DNA of 64,000 bases from NCBI GenBank assembly GCA_933228675.1, contig OW121743.1, positions 53,103,828-53,167,827 of the forward strand, given 5' to 3'. Source of the stretch: Stomorhina lunata (lineage: Eukaryota > Arthropoda > Insecta > Diptera > Rhiniidae). Every line of letters starts with the position of its first letter. The first letter of the stretch is position 1. A program made the translations under genes and the position numbers. Below are positions 11,598 through 22,339 of this stretch, piece by piece. Under the pieces are notes generated by a model that searched no databases, was not told where the DNA came from, and saw nothing but the letters and a program-made list of their open reading frames with translations.

Positions 11598-12284
11598 ATG
11601 GTGGAAAGATATACGAGTCAAAAACGAGTCGAAATTATTAAAATTTGCTACTAAAATTCGGAGTCAGTGGCCTCAACGTTAAAAGAAAAATCATCTTCAG
11701 CGATGAGGCTCATTTCTGGCTGAATGGCTTTGTCAGTAAACATAATATGAGTTATTGGTCAGACAGCCATCCATACAAGCTTTGGTTTGCTGCGGTTTAT
11801 GGGCCGGGGGCGTCATTGGGCCTTAATTCTGCCTTGATAATCAATACCGGCACGTTACAGTGAATGGTAATCGCTACCGTTCAATGATAACCGAATATTT
11901 TTGGCACCAATTGGATGATAAGGACTTGGAGAACATGTGGTTCTAACAGGACGGCGCCAACTATGGAGAACGTTTTATCTCACAAATTGGTCCAGTCGAT
12001 TGGCTGTCTTGGTCGTGCGTTAGACTATTTCCTGTGGGGCTATGTCAAGCCAACAACCCAGCGATGATTAGTGAACTTCGTACGAATATCGAACCTGAAA
12101 TTGCAGTAGTATCGGCCAATTTAAGCGTCTAGACTTCTGCAAGTGGTGACCATGCAAATGAAATCGAATTCCATACATAATGGCATCAAGTGTGCCTCTA
12201 CAGGAATAAAGAATATCCAAAACCGTTTTTGTTTTATAAAAAAAAAAACTTAGGTAGCGCTCTTATTGAAAACCCCTTTATATA
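11598..12284 (+). pseudogene. DD41D mariner transposase, internally deleted
   Basis: The start ATG at 11598 opens MVERYTSQ-like residues typical of this family. After about 30 residues the sequence jumps to KRKIIFSDEAHFWLNGF, so roughly 120 residues holding the second DNA-binding part are deleted. The first Asp (SDEAHF) and second Asp (WF-stop-QDGAN near 11940) survive, but a TAA replaces a glutamine codon. The third Asp region is scrambled by a deletion (near 12005-12040, SWSCV..LDYFLWGY). A TATAAAAAA...CCTAAG...AAAACCCC type right end lies near 12240-12284. Same family as 16860-18157 and 35069-36372. Confidence 0.85.
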
Positions 12285-12634
12285 CGAATTTGGTTACTTT
12301 TTTTGCTAAGAGGATAGTAGAGAGATGAAAAAGAGAAATGAAGATTACACATTATTCAATACTGTAATTGCACGTCATGTCCATTTTTAGAACATTGAAG
12401 ATGAACCATTTGTTGTTACTAAGACGCATTATTAAAGCTTTTTTATTCTACAGCCAATTTCACATCGACGACGTGTTATTGCTGTATGCTTACCGCCGAT
12501 GAGGATGCTGTAGTAATGAATAAGTACCTGGTTGACCGAGCCTTGCTCGGGGCTTTATGATAAGCACTTTGAGCAAATTTTAAAGTTTTTATATATTTTA
12601 TTTTATACAGTTACAGTTTAACTCATTTTAAATA
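12285..12634. other. Leader of the 132-bp repeat unit; strong hairpin
   Basis: No gene. A stable hairpin CCGAGC-CTT-GCTCGG lies at 12536-12550, followed by A/T-rich DNA leading into the tandem repeat. Hairpins of this kind mark element ends, but the parent element is not identified. Confidence 0.4.
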
Positions 12635-13265
12635 ATTTTGAAAATTGGTCATACCAACAGAAACCTCCGTCGACTCATGCGCAACAACTTTGCTAAAGAT
12701 TATAGTCTGATCAAATGCACACTTTACGATTTAATTAATTTTGAGTAATTTTCAGTGGCGCCACCTGTTGGACTTCGGTCATTCCAATTAATAAACCTTC
12801 GTCGGATTATCCGCAATAACTTTGCTAAAAATTATAGTATGATTAAATGTACAGTTTACGATTAAATTGACTTTAAGTAAATTTCAGTGGCGCCACCTGT
12901 CGAAATTTCTTCATACCAACTAAGAAACCTTCGTCGGCTCATGTGCAACAACATTGCTAAAGATTATAGCATGATTATATGTACAGCTTACGATTAAATT
13001 GACTTTGAGTAATTTTCAGTAGCGCCACCTGTCGGAAATTATTCATATCAATTAAAAAGCATTCGCCGGCTCATGCGCTCCAACTTTGCAAAAGATCATA
13101 GTATGATCAAATGTACAGTTTACGATTTAATTAATTTTTAGTAATTTTCAGTGGCGCCACCTGTCGGAAATTCGGTTTACCAACTTAAAAACCTCCGCCG
13201 GCTTATCCGCAACATCTTTGCTAAAGAGCATAACATGATCAAACTTACAGTTTACTATTCTATAA
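12635..13265 (+). repeat. 132-bp tandem repeat with CTCF-like core
   Basis: About five units. The conserved string GTGGCGCCACCTGT begins at 12755, 12887 and 13151 (GTAGCGCCACCTGT at 13019), giving an exact 132-bp period. Each unit also has TCATGCGCAACAACTTTGC and GATCAAATGTACAGTTTACG. The same repeat, reversed, lies at 29075-29495 and in part at 30815-30960. GCGCCACCT is the core of the insulator protein CTCF site; binding is inference. Confidence 0.85.
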
Positions 13266-13900
13266 AGAACATACATACAGACAAACATTCATTTGTTTTA
13301 AAGTTATAACATTACTAATTTTTTCCCCTTTTTATCCCCTAATTTCAAAAAGTTCCATATGCATAATTGGTACTTCTTTGGTACCAATTGAATTCGGTAC
13401 ATTTTATTAGAAAGCAGTTAACATAATTTTCCTATTCATATTACTTTTGTAGATGTTAAGTTATCAGTTTATCCCTTTTTTACACATTTTGGCCACAAAA
13501 TCAAAAAAGTACCAAATACGTGTTCAATATTTCTTTCACATCTATTGATTGCAGTACAAAGTTTTTTTCTATATTCCTTAGTTTAAAATATAAGAGAGGG
13601 TTAAAAAGGTACCAAAAAAAACAATTTTCACCCTTTTTTACCCCTTATCGGACATAGTTTCAAAAAAGTACCAAACACCTATCCGTTTATATTCATAGCT
13701 GTTTAAAACGTAATTTAAATTTTGTTTCTATACCTATTACTTAAGGAGATATAGCGTTTTCGATTTTTTCCCCTTTTTACCCGTTTTTACCCTCTTAGAG
13801 GCAAAGGTTCCAAAAGTTCCTTCTTCTTCGACCTATACATCAAAAAAGATACCCACTGTCCAAATTTTATCAAAATCGTTAGAGCCGTTTTCGAGATAGT

Positions 13901-13904
<4 letters not shown>
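13266..13904. other. TACCCC-rich region ending in a LINE/SINE-like 3' sequence
   Basis: Repeated strings such as TTTTTACCCC and AAAAGTACCAAA occur several times (13320-13830). The segment closes with ATCGTTAGAGCCGTTTTCG, then (AT)n, then TTGCTCGTTTAAGA and ATAAGATAAGAT. That closing pattern resembles 3' ends of insect retroposons. No coding sequence seen. Confidence 0.4.

Positions 13905-13958
<54 letters not shown>
13905..13958. repeat. (AT)n microsatellite
   Basis: About 27 uninterrupted AT repeats. Confidence 0.95.
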
Positions 13959-13963
<5 letters not shown>

Positions 13964-14030
13964 TATTGCTCGTTTAAGAATATAAGATAAGATTTTAATG
14001 GAAATAAATAATTACAGAAATTAATGTTGT

Positions 14031-14106
14031 CGTGACTGGAGATCGAACCCAGGCTTAATATGAAGTACTTAGTAGTCGGCGGGCTAACCAACTAAGCCAT
14101 AGATTT
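14031..14106 (-). other. tRNA-derived SINE head
   Basis: Minus strand: box A TGGCTTAGTTGGTTAG (14099-14084) and box B GGGTTCGATCTCC (about 14050-14038) are correctly ordered and spaced, and the T stem nearly pairs (CTGGG/TCCAG). The acceptor strands do not pair, so this is a retroposon promoter or tRNA pseudogene rather than a functional tRNA. Confidence 0.55.
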
Positions 14107-15126
14107 TAATTATAATGTAAAGGTGATTAATAAAAGTATAATATATGGCATTCAGACTCGATGACACATTACAGACTCTAAAGTGTAGAAGCGGAGCACT
14201 ATCCAAATCTTGTTTCAGTGTCCCAATTCTTCATTTTCGTTGAATCTCCACAGAATAAAAGTAATAGCGTTGTTTTCTTTGGTAGTAGCTGATGTATCAA
14301 ATTTCTTATTTTTGTCACTTACTCCATTTTACATTTTATGCCTCTATTTTAGTTATTCAAATACCTAAAGTTCGGATGGTTTAATATCTCAAATATGTAA
14401 TTTCTTATCTTGAACATGATGTTTTGTTCGTATATAAACATTAAATGTCTAAAATTATATATTTTTAATGATAGTTGTTGGGAAAATGTTGGCTTATTTA
14501 AGGTACTACCACCTACTGAATACTTTGGGGAGTTAGTACAAAAGAATTTTTACGTAAATGAAAGTATTTCAATGTTTGTGTTTCTAAAACCCTTATTATA
14601 TGATAAGTTTTTTGTACAAACTAGAGAAAAAATTTGCATAGTTTTTTTGCAACATGACAAAAGCACTGAGAGATTTTTTTGCGAATATTTGTTTTTTAAG
14701 TGTTACTATTTGGGAGCACTAGAATTCAAAAGTTTTACTAGTTTTCAAAATATTATGATTTTATTATTTTAATAAAATCATTATCAATTAATGGATTTTC
14801 GTAGTATGAGGCTTATATTATTTAAGATGTTCATAGTTTTACGTTTTTTATCATTTTCGATTTTCTGTGAATTTTCAAAAATTATTTTTTTTTTTTTTTT
14901 ATTTTGAAAAAGAAAAATATTTTTTTTTTACATTGTGATATGAATAACGCTTAAACCGTTGATCTTACAAAAAACTCATGTTAGCAGATCCTAAGGACAA
15001 TTTTGTTCCAAATCCACTAAAGAAGTTTTTAAAAAAATTGTCCAAGTCGTTTACAAGATATAGTGAACTAACTAGTTTAACCTCTTCAAAAATCCAAAAT
15101 TGTTGAAAACCAAATTTTTTTTTAAA
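14107..15126. other. Unique A/T-rich DNA
   Basis: Holds one 120-codon open frame (14410-14772, separate entry). The rest is A/T-rich with homopolymers (14885-14900, 14928-14936) and no recognised feature. Confidence 0.45.
14410..14772 (+). CDS. Unrecognised 120-aa open frame
   Basis: An ATG-to-TAA frame of 120 codons in non-repetitive A/T-rich DNA. The residues are rich in Phe, Tyr, Leu, Cys and Lys with no motif, signal peptide or clear membrane segment. At about three-quarters A+T, a stop-free run this long is uncommon by chance. It has no detectable promoter, splice sites or relative in the window. It may be a chance frame or a decayed element. Confidence 0.15.
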   Translation: MNMMFCSYINIKCLKLYIFNDSCWENVGLFKVLPPTEYFGELVQKNFYVNESISMFVFLKPLLYDKFFVQTREKICIVFLQHDKSTERFFCEYLFFKCYYLGALEFKSFTSFQNIMILLF

Positions 15127-15416
15127 CATGTAAGAAAGTGCTAGTCGGTCAACCACGACCATATGATACCCTTCATCACTAAGGCCAAAGGTCTTCTTTT
15201 TCCTGTACAAAAACAAATATTTGCTAAATTTTGCCATCATACAAACATTTTCTCAAAACTTATATATTTAAGCTGTTTTCGTCATTTGAACTTATATGAG
15301 AGCTAGGGTCAAATGTGGACCGATTATGTCGAAATTTGGCAAATTGATTACAGTTGTTACAAAAATTATGTGTGAAAAAAATAAACTTGAAATTCTCATT
15401 ATCTTTAGATTTAGAT

Positions 15417-15543
15417 AATATACCCCTCATTCTTTTTGATGGTGGGTATAAAAACGCACTAAATGAGACCAAAGTCACTAAAACACTTTGGTCTCATTTA
15501 GTGCGTTTTTATACCCACCATCAAAAAGAATGAGGGGTATATT
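15417..15543. repeat. 59-bp perfect palindrome at the 5' end of a family B element
   Basis: Arms 15417-15475 and 15485-15543 are exact reverse complements with a 9-bp spacer (CACTAAAAC). Each arm contains the first ~33 bp of family B plus ~25 bp of flanking family A sequence. The element's 5' junction has therefore been copied in inverted orientation next to itself. Confidence 0.95.
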
Positions 15544-16738
15544 GAGAATGTCATTCCGTTTGTAATTTCCTTAATATTGCCTCAAAAATCAAAAACGTTA
15601 TATACTCTGAATCTTTATGAAATTCTAAGACGATTGAGCGATGTACGTCTGTCTGTCCGTCTTCTGTCCGTCTGTCTGTTAAAATCACAATAACGCCTAA
15701 ACGAAAGGAGCTAGCTCACTGAAACTTAGTAAAAGCATTCTTCATCTATGAGAAAATTGTGGTATTGAAATTGGGCAAAATCGGTTAACATTTGACTATA
15801 GCTCCCGTATAACCTCGTCTAGCCTAATCGCTTATTTGCTAATAAATGACAAATTATAACAGCTATGTTAACAAAATTTGGTATCTAGAAGTTTTACATA
15901 AGCACTAGGCACTATACAATTTCATCGAAATCGGTTCAGATTTAGCCATAGCTCCCATATAAGAATCTTACGGAAATAGCCTAAATTCCTCCTGAAATTC
16001 ACTTAAATGCCAATAAATGATAAACTGTAATAGCTTCAGCCACTAAATTTAGTACAAGGAGGTCTGCCAGCCAGTGTGCAAAATTTTGTGACAATCGGTC
16101 ATCATTTGACCATAGCTCCCATATAAAAAACTTACGGAAACACAAAAATACAATAAGAAACGCCGATTTATGTCCGTCTGTCCGTTAGATAAAAGCTCGA
16201 TAGCGCCTTAACTAAAAGGGCTACAGCAACAAAATTTTACAAAAGGAAGTATTATATGAATGCCAACCAGTGTGCGAAATTTTGTTACAATCCGTCACCA
16301 TTTGACCATAGCTCACATATAAAAAACTTACAGAAACACAAAAATACAAAAATAAAAGGAGGTTTATGTCCATTTGGCCGTCAGATAAAAGCGCGACAGC
16401 TCCTTAACTACAAAAGCTAGAGAGACAAAATTTTACAAAAGTATTTTTGTACTGAAAATGGACAAAATCGGTTTATATTTAGTTAGAGCTCCCATATAAC
16501 CCCGCCCCGGGAAACACATTAATGCTGATAAATTGAATACAATCGTAATAGCTGTGACGACTAAATTTAGAATAGAGAAGTTTTATGCAACTATTGGTCA
16601 GTATATCAAATTCTATAGGAATCGATCCATATTTGATTATAGCTTTCATATAAAAAAACACTCTTCTTTCATATAAAAATACAACTTGATGGTGGGTATA
16701 TAAGATTCGGCACAGCCGAATATAACACTCTTACTTGT
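15510..16738 (+). mobile_element. Family B DINE/Helentron-like repeat
   Basis: Starts TATACCCACCATCAAAAAG and ends with hairpin ATTCGGC-ACA-GCCGAAT followed by ATAACACTCTTACTTGTTT. The interior is modular: about five ~190-bp modules each contain CCATAGCTCCCATATAA, an ACAATCGGT/AAAATCGGT string and a CAAAATTT string, plus GTCCGTCTGTCCGT tracts. No protein is encoded. It inserted into family A after the string GTGCGTTTTT. A longer copy is at 22389-24219. Confidence 0.68.
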
Positions 16739-16859
16739 TTAAATTAGAGTTTGTATGGGAGCTATGGTCAAATGTGGACCGATTTCAACGAAATTTGGTA
16801 CAGTGATTTTAGTTTACATAAGCAGTATTTGTTTTAAATTTCATAAAAAAATATTTATA

Positions 16860-18157
16860 TCGGGTGGTTAAATTTCAAGGGCCGATGTTGATTTTGAATA
16901 AAACACAAACTATTTAGGAAATTATTGTAATTTTATTTTATTATGATATACTGGTATTACTCAATTATGTACGGAACAAAATATAGGCCAAATGGGCGCC
17001 GCGACCACGGCGGCACACCTCCATCCGATGGTCCAAATTTTCGATGACCCTGAAGCATAATGGAGGTTCTATACCGTTAATGTGCCGAATTATCTCATCC
17101 TTTAGCTCTTGAATTGTTGCTGGCGTATCGACGTACACCTTTTCTTTCAAATAACCCCAAAGAAAATAGTCCAACGGTGTCAAATCACATGATCTTGGCG
17201 GCCAATTGATATCGCCATTACGTGAGATAACACGTCCATTGAATTTGTTGCGCAAAAGAGCCATTGTTTCGTTAGTTGTGTGCCAAGTGGCACCGTTCTG
17301 CTGAAACCACATATCGTCCACATCCATATCTTCCAATTCGGGGCATAAAAAGTTCGTTATCATCTCACGATAGCGAACACCATTCACAGTAACTGCCTGA
17401 CCGGCCTCATTTTGGAAAAAATACTGCCCGATGAGCCGCCAGCCCATAAACTGCACCAAACAGTCACTCTTTGTGGGTGCATTGGTTTTCCGACAATCAC
17501 TCTTGGATTCTCATTCGCCCAAATGCGGCAATTCTGTTTATTGACGAATCCACTGAGGTAAAAATGTGTCTCATCACTGAAGATGATTTTCTTCGAAAAT
17601 TGATCATCCACTGTTGCCATTTCTTGCCACCATTCTGCCCATTCACGACATTTGGAATGGTCAAGAGGCTTTAGTTCTTGAGCCAATTGCACCTTGTAAG
17701 CGTGTAAATGCAAGTATTTATGCATAATATTCATCAACGACGAGCGTGAGAGGTGCAATTGTTGGGCACGATGACGAGTTGAGGTGGACGGCTCTTCAGC
17801 CACACTATCGCGAACAGCAGAAATATTTTCTGCAGTACGAGCTGTACGAGCATGCACTGGTGTTCTCACATCTTCTACAGACCCGGTTTGCTCGAATTTT
17901 TCCACGATTTTTGCGATTGTACGCACATTTTGACGATCAAATTGACCAAAAAAATCACGAAGTGCACGATATGCATTTTAATTTGAACGCCCATTTTCAT
18001 AATAAGTCTGGATAACTTTAACACGTTCTTGGATTGTGTATCTCTGGTTCAAATGAGTAAGTCTGAAATAGAGAAATGTCAAATAAAATTCCGAAAAAAG
18101 CTTGGCGTTTAGGTGTGGTTCACATTCAACATCGGCCCTTACAATTTAACCACCCTT
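16860..18157 (-). mobile_element. DD41D mariner element, defective, TA duplication visible
   Basis: Inverted ends TCGGGTGGTTAAATTTCAAG and, from the right, AAGGGTGGTTAAATTGTAAG enclose 1298 bp. The element sits inside a family A repeat whose empty sequence (AAAATATTGATATTTGTGGCC in other copies, e.g. 51160-51180 reversed) shows TA duplicated at 16858-16859 and 18158-18159. Confidence 0.9.
16965..18060 (-). pseudogene. DD41D mariner transposase, inactivated
   Basis: A minus-strand transposase of the IS630-Tc1-mariner superfamily. The N-terminus (LNQRYTIQERVKVIQTYYE) is followed by an in-frame stop near 17980. Helix-turn-helix residues and HRAQQLHLS follow. The first catalytic Asp is in IIFSDETHFYLSGF (near 17575). 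A frameshift near 17440 separates CSLWAGG from IGQYFFQNEAGQAVTVNG. The second catalytic position reads WFQQNGAT (near 17310), with Asn replacing Asp. The third Asp is intact in DLTPLDYFLWGY. Three separate lesions make it non-functional. Confidence 0.92.
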
Positions 18158-18510
18158 TATTTGTGGCCAATATATCAATTCCGGGAAGAGGGACCTATAG
18201 GAGGTACCACAAATAATGGACCGATTTTGACAAATATCAATAGCCATGGTCCCATTATCAAAAAAATTATCTGTGTCAAATTTTATCAAATTATCTTTAG
18301 AATTGCAACCTGTAGTTTGATTACAAGGCTTACAGGGGGGTCCAGCCAGCCAGACGGACGGACGGACATACATCGCTAAATCGACTAAGAAAGTGATTCT
18401 AAGCCTATTGACATACTAAAAGGTGGGTCTAAGACAAATATTTCTATGCGTTACAAACATCAGCACAAACTTATAATACCCTTTCCACCTATGGTGGTGA
18501 AGGGTATAAT

Positions 18511-19382
18511 TAAAAAATTCTACCATTATTGTACTAAATAGACAATAACACATAAAAAAAAAAAAACTTTTTTAAATTGTTAGTAATTTTGGCTGTTGTC
18601 CAGTGTAATTTCGAGTTTTTCAAAAATATATTTAAATATGTATTAGTTAAACAAAAGAGAAGTAGATTGGATATCTCTAGATTTTTCGATCAAATTCGAC
18701 TTTTAAAATTGTTTTATAACAACTTTAATTATCCTCAGTGTATTGTTTTAACATTCTTCATTTAATTATGTTCGCTTGTGCTGAAATAATCTAATCAAAT
18801 GAGAAGTAATTAGGCAAATTAGAAAAAAAATGAATTTCATTTGATGAACACACCCACAAAATACAAATTTATTAAGGCCGACAGACAGACAGACGGACGC
18901 ATAGGCAAATATAGAGACAAAGTCATAAAATTATAATTAGCAGGTGTACAATTATTTAGACACATACACACGCATGCATGTTCACATACATATTTGATGA
19001 GTGTTAGTGCCTAAATTCCTTAGAAATACATATGTACGTATGTACATACTAGTATGTATTTATTTACAAATGACATATTAATATTAAATATGTCTAGATA
19101 TTTGTGGTTAATATTTGTTGATTAATAAAACATTAATAATAAATCTAATAAAACTAATGATTTTGCCCAGTTATGGTTAAATTTTACTAAAATACATACA
19201 CACATACATAGGTACATACATATATAGATAGTATTGATTTACAATGAAATCCTTAACAAACCCCTCAATATAGTATTTATTAAAATTATAACCTTGATAT
19301 TGAGCTTATTCTTGATGTACTTAAAGTCTCTTATGGTATATACGAGGGGTAATATTTAAGTTTAGGGAATAGCAAATACAAA
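18511..19382. other. A/T-rich DNA with GACA tract
   Basis: Contains a short (GACA)n/GACG tract at 18880-18900 and TACATA-type low-complexity stretches at 18960-19230. No gene recognised. Confidence 0.45.
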
Positions 19383-20195
19383 ACAAGTAAGAAAAGCTAT
19401 AGTCGGTCGAGCCCGACTCTATTATACCCTTCACTGCTAAGGTCAAATATGGACCAACAATTTAAATTAAGTTTTTCTTATGTCTTAGAGACATACATAC
19501 ATATATTTACTATGTGTTATTTTTTCAAAATTTCGAAATTTATGTCATTTCCGGCTAAGGTCCTTATATGGGAGCTAGGGTCAATTGTGAACCGATTGTT
19601 ACCAAATTTTGGTTATTGGTTTATTTATACAAAATATTTATCTGTGCAAAGTTTTAGTGGTCATATGCATTTATCTTTAGAGTTATAGACGTTTTTGTGC
19701 TTTTATGTGTACATAAACGTCTTTTGAGAATGTATCTTGTTTGGGAGGTATGGTCAAATATGGGCCGATTCCTACAAAATAAGGTACACTTATTAAGGTA
19801 ATCTTAAGCAAATATTTGTGCTAAATATTATTAAAATACAAATAAATTTGTGGCTGTAAAGAACTAAAAACTCTATTCTCCGGGAAGTCATCCCTATGGG
19901 AGGTACCCGAAATAGTAATCGGATTTCACTCAAAAAGTATAGACATCGTCCTTGGACCAAAATATGAGTATGTGCCAAATTTCATAAAATTATCTTTAAA
20001 GTTACGACCTGTAGAATGATAACAAGCTTACATGGATAACCGGCAAGCCAGCCAGCCGGACGGCCATCGTTAAAACAACTCAGAAAGTGATTCTAATTCG
20101 ATTGGTCTCTGACCAATATTTCTATGCGTTACAAACATCAGCACAAATCCAATATAACCTTTCCACCTATGGTGGTGAAGGGCATACAAATTTTT
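19383..20195 (-). mobile_element. Family A DINE/Helentron-like repeat, diverged
   Basis: 3' hairpin GTCGGTCGAGCCCGAC with AACAAGTAAG at 19383-19430; 5' hairpin CCACCTATGGTGGTGAAGGG at 20160-20182. Central family strings are recognisable (GGAGCTAGGGTCAA, CGGGAAGTC, AGCCAGCCAGCCGGACGG) but more diverged than in other copies. Confidence 0.65.
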
Positions 20196-20744
20196 TTATG
20201 TGAAAATGGCTAAACAGGCTTTTTGATAGAACTAAAAAATGTTGGTGGGAACAACCTTTTCAATTTGTGGGACAAAATAACTACGAGTTATAGTGTCTAA
20301 GCAAATATCAAACTAAAGTAAAGAAGCAAGAAGCAAAATCGGAAAAAAAATATTTTTTAATAATTCATAAGAAATCGAAAACGGCAAAAACTTACTGTCG
20401 TTACTTGACAATCATAAAACTAAGAATATTCCATATAATACAAATATTATATTCTGAAAAATCATCCATCAGTAGTGGATTTATTAGGTATAATGCTATA
20501 AATACAATCACGACTACAGGCTGCGGACTACAACCTGTCAAAATTAGAATACACGCATTTAAATGGGCATAAATTTTTAAGCGTCGACACAGCCATACGA
20601 CTACCGACCACCATTGTAACTGCGACAATAACAGATTTGGAGCTGTCAACACCATAGAATATTGAAATGAGCGATTTAAACCACTAACTTTATTTACCAT
20701 AAATACAATGAAGAAAATTGATATAAAAAATTTACATACTTACC
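20196..20744. other. Unique DNA downstream of a candidate promoter/exon
   Basis: A 99-codon minus-strand frame (20700-20401) is present, but its residues show no family signature. It would lie in the intron if the donor at 20747 is real. No other feature seen. Confidence 0.3.
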
Positions 20745-20960
20745 AAATATTTATATTGTTATGTTTTTCCTTTAAAAATGTGAAAGGAATTCTTTTTGCA
20801 AACAACCGAAACAAAATTAAAATACTTTTATTAAGTTCAGAGTTAATCACTTAAACACACTTCACAAAATTGCTTAACAAATATTCTTAGTCTCACTGTT
20901 CTCTTATACGCGTCTCAATTAAAACTGTTCTCACCATATTCGTCCATCGGCCTTATATAG
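20745..20960 (-). promoter_or_regulatory. Candidate Pol II promoter with first exon and donor, or LTR
   Basis: On the minus strand TATATAAG (20959-20952) lies 33 bases upstream of an initiator-like ACAGTTT (A at 20926), the usual Drosophila spacing. About 180 bases downstream is a strong 5' splice-site sequence, TTTG/GTAAGTATG (near 20747). An AATAAA also lies within the transcribed part (near 20832), so a solo LTR (U3-R-U5) is an alternative. I could not find matching LTR ends or target duplications. Confidence 0.35.
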
Positions 20961-21614
20961 TAGAGAAGAAGACGTAAACAAAGAGCTGCTGTAGTTGATT
21001 ATACTGTTCCAATACATTCCCACATGATCAAGAACATAGATTATCTGAAGTTAACAGTAACAAAGAGGGAGAGAATGTAGATAAAAGAGAAACATGTTGC
21101 TATGCTTTTTACAGCAAATATGAGAAACATGTTGCTCTGCTTACAGACATAAACAGAATAACAACAACATCAACAGAAACATTCTACAAAACTAGGAAAA
21201 AGAATTAAAACTCTGCAGTAAATGCCGTCGAAGAAACAATACTGTTTTGCTATTGACAATGTCTCCAGTACTACTTGCCTATTTTGCCCCATCCAATGTT
21301 GTCTACTATTGACATTTAACATATAGAGTTCCTACGAAATCTACCAGTAGACATTACCACTATTTACTTAGTATTGACTTTGTAGTTCTTTTGGTCCACA
21401 TAGAGACATTGGAATCAAATCGGGGCCTATTGATATACATATATGTTGACACATTCATTGACAATGTCACCAGATATATACTAGAATAGTTGTCTCTATA
21501 TATTCACTATTTCAATACTGAACTAAAATTGGCGACATTTGAATTGATGTTACACAAAGTGTCGACATGGAGACACATGATCCCAGTTTTACTACAGGGA
21601 AGTAATGAACTTTG

Positions 21615-21617
<3 letters not shown>
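20961..21617. other. Unique DNA upstream of the candidate promoter
   Basis: Contains repeated AGAGAAACATGTTGCT strings (about 21085-21140) and short TGACATTGACAATGTC-like palindromes (21250-21480). No coding sequence seen. Confidence 0.4.

Positions 21618-21661
<44 letters not shown>
21618..21661. repeat. (TA)n microsatellite
   Basis: About 22 uninterrupted TA repeats. Confidence 0.95.
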
Positions 21662-21696
21662 CTCTAACTCAATAGAAGCAAATTAAAAAAAAAAAG

Positions 21697-22282
21697 TTAA
21701 TTTTTAAACTGTCGTAACTCACACGTTACATGTGCTAGAGCTACGTATATATGGGAATTCAAATTTTCCTTCGTATTTAAATATTCCTGTTCTGGAGAAA
21801 ATATAATTTTAATATTTGGCAGGTTATTTGGCTCGGATGCCCATTCATACAATTCCAGAGCTGTACTTATTTGGTTATCAATTTGTCTCTGAAGACTTGC
21901 TCTACCGGCCATTCTTTTCAGTGTGCCTCCAACACCGTCACATGGACCCTTGCCATGTGCTGTTGCAAAAAAGTGCCATTCAGCAGCAATCTTCAAATCT
22001 TCCTTGTGATAATATATGTTGACAAAATTTTTAAAATTTTTGAATTGCTGGACATCCGAGCCAAATAACCTGCCAAATATTAAAATTATATTTTCTCCAG
22101 AACAGGAATATTTAAATACGAAGGAAAATTTGAATTTGAGATATGAAATGGCTAAGCCTATTCCGGGCACACAAAAACTTCATTCAGTAATACCCACTAA
22201 TGCTGGTACAATAATTGCCAAACAATTTTCGAGATCGAAAAACGAAAAAATTTTTAAAATGTTTAAAATAAATTCCTAAATA
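21697..22282 (-). pseudogene. Transposon-associated protein fragment in an inverted duplication
   Basis: The minus strand encodes FVNIYYHKEDLKIAAEWHFF, ATAHGKGPCDGVGGTLKR, then ASLQRQIDNQ. I recognise this pattern (AEWHFFATxHGKGPCDGxGGxxKR) from uncharacterised, mostly transposon-linked proteins of invertebrates; the family name is not known to me. The next segment (EPNNLPNIKIIFSPEQEY) is present twice as a ~82-bp inverted repeat, at 21760-21841 (minus) and 22051-22132 (plus). The plus-strand copy runs on into RYEMAKPIPGTQKLHSVIP and a stop near 22279, which looks like the authentic C-terminus. An inversion or foldback therefore split the reading frame. No start, promoter or upstream exons are visible. 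Confidence 0.6.
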
Positions 22283-22339
22283 AAAAGCAAAACAAAAATT
22301 AATAAACTTTACTTTTTTTTGGTAAATTAACATATAATG

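Larger units (their letters stand above)
15127..18510 (-). mobile_element. Family A DINE/Helentron-like repeat, split by two insertions
   Basis: Minus-strand copy of the TATACCCTTCACC family. Its 5' end is the hairpin TATACCCTTCACCACCATAG and GGTGGAAAGGGTATTATA (about 18510-18470). The (GTCC)n tract is at 18345-18365. Its 3' end is a hairpin with GTCGGT...GACC followed by TTACATGT at 15127-15160. A family B element (15510-16738) and a mariner (16860-18157) interrupt it. The 5' TATACCC hairpin, (GTCY)n tract, 3' hairpin and CTTACTTGTT tail together resemble INE-1/DINE-1 elements mobilised by Helentrons. It is non-coding. Confidence 0.7.

Noticed and set aside
17471..18015. Plus-strand frames across the mariner
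   Set aside because: Antisense shadows of the minus-strand transposase; the same applies to plus frames over 35572-36162 and 52989-53856.
20401..20700. 99-residue protein on the minus strand
   Set aside because: No motif; it would lie in the intron after the candidate donor at 20747. Kept only as part of an unassigned region.
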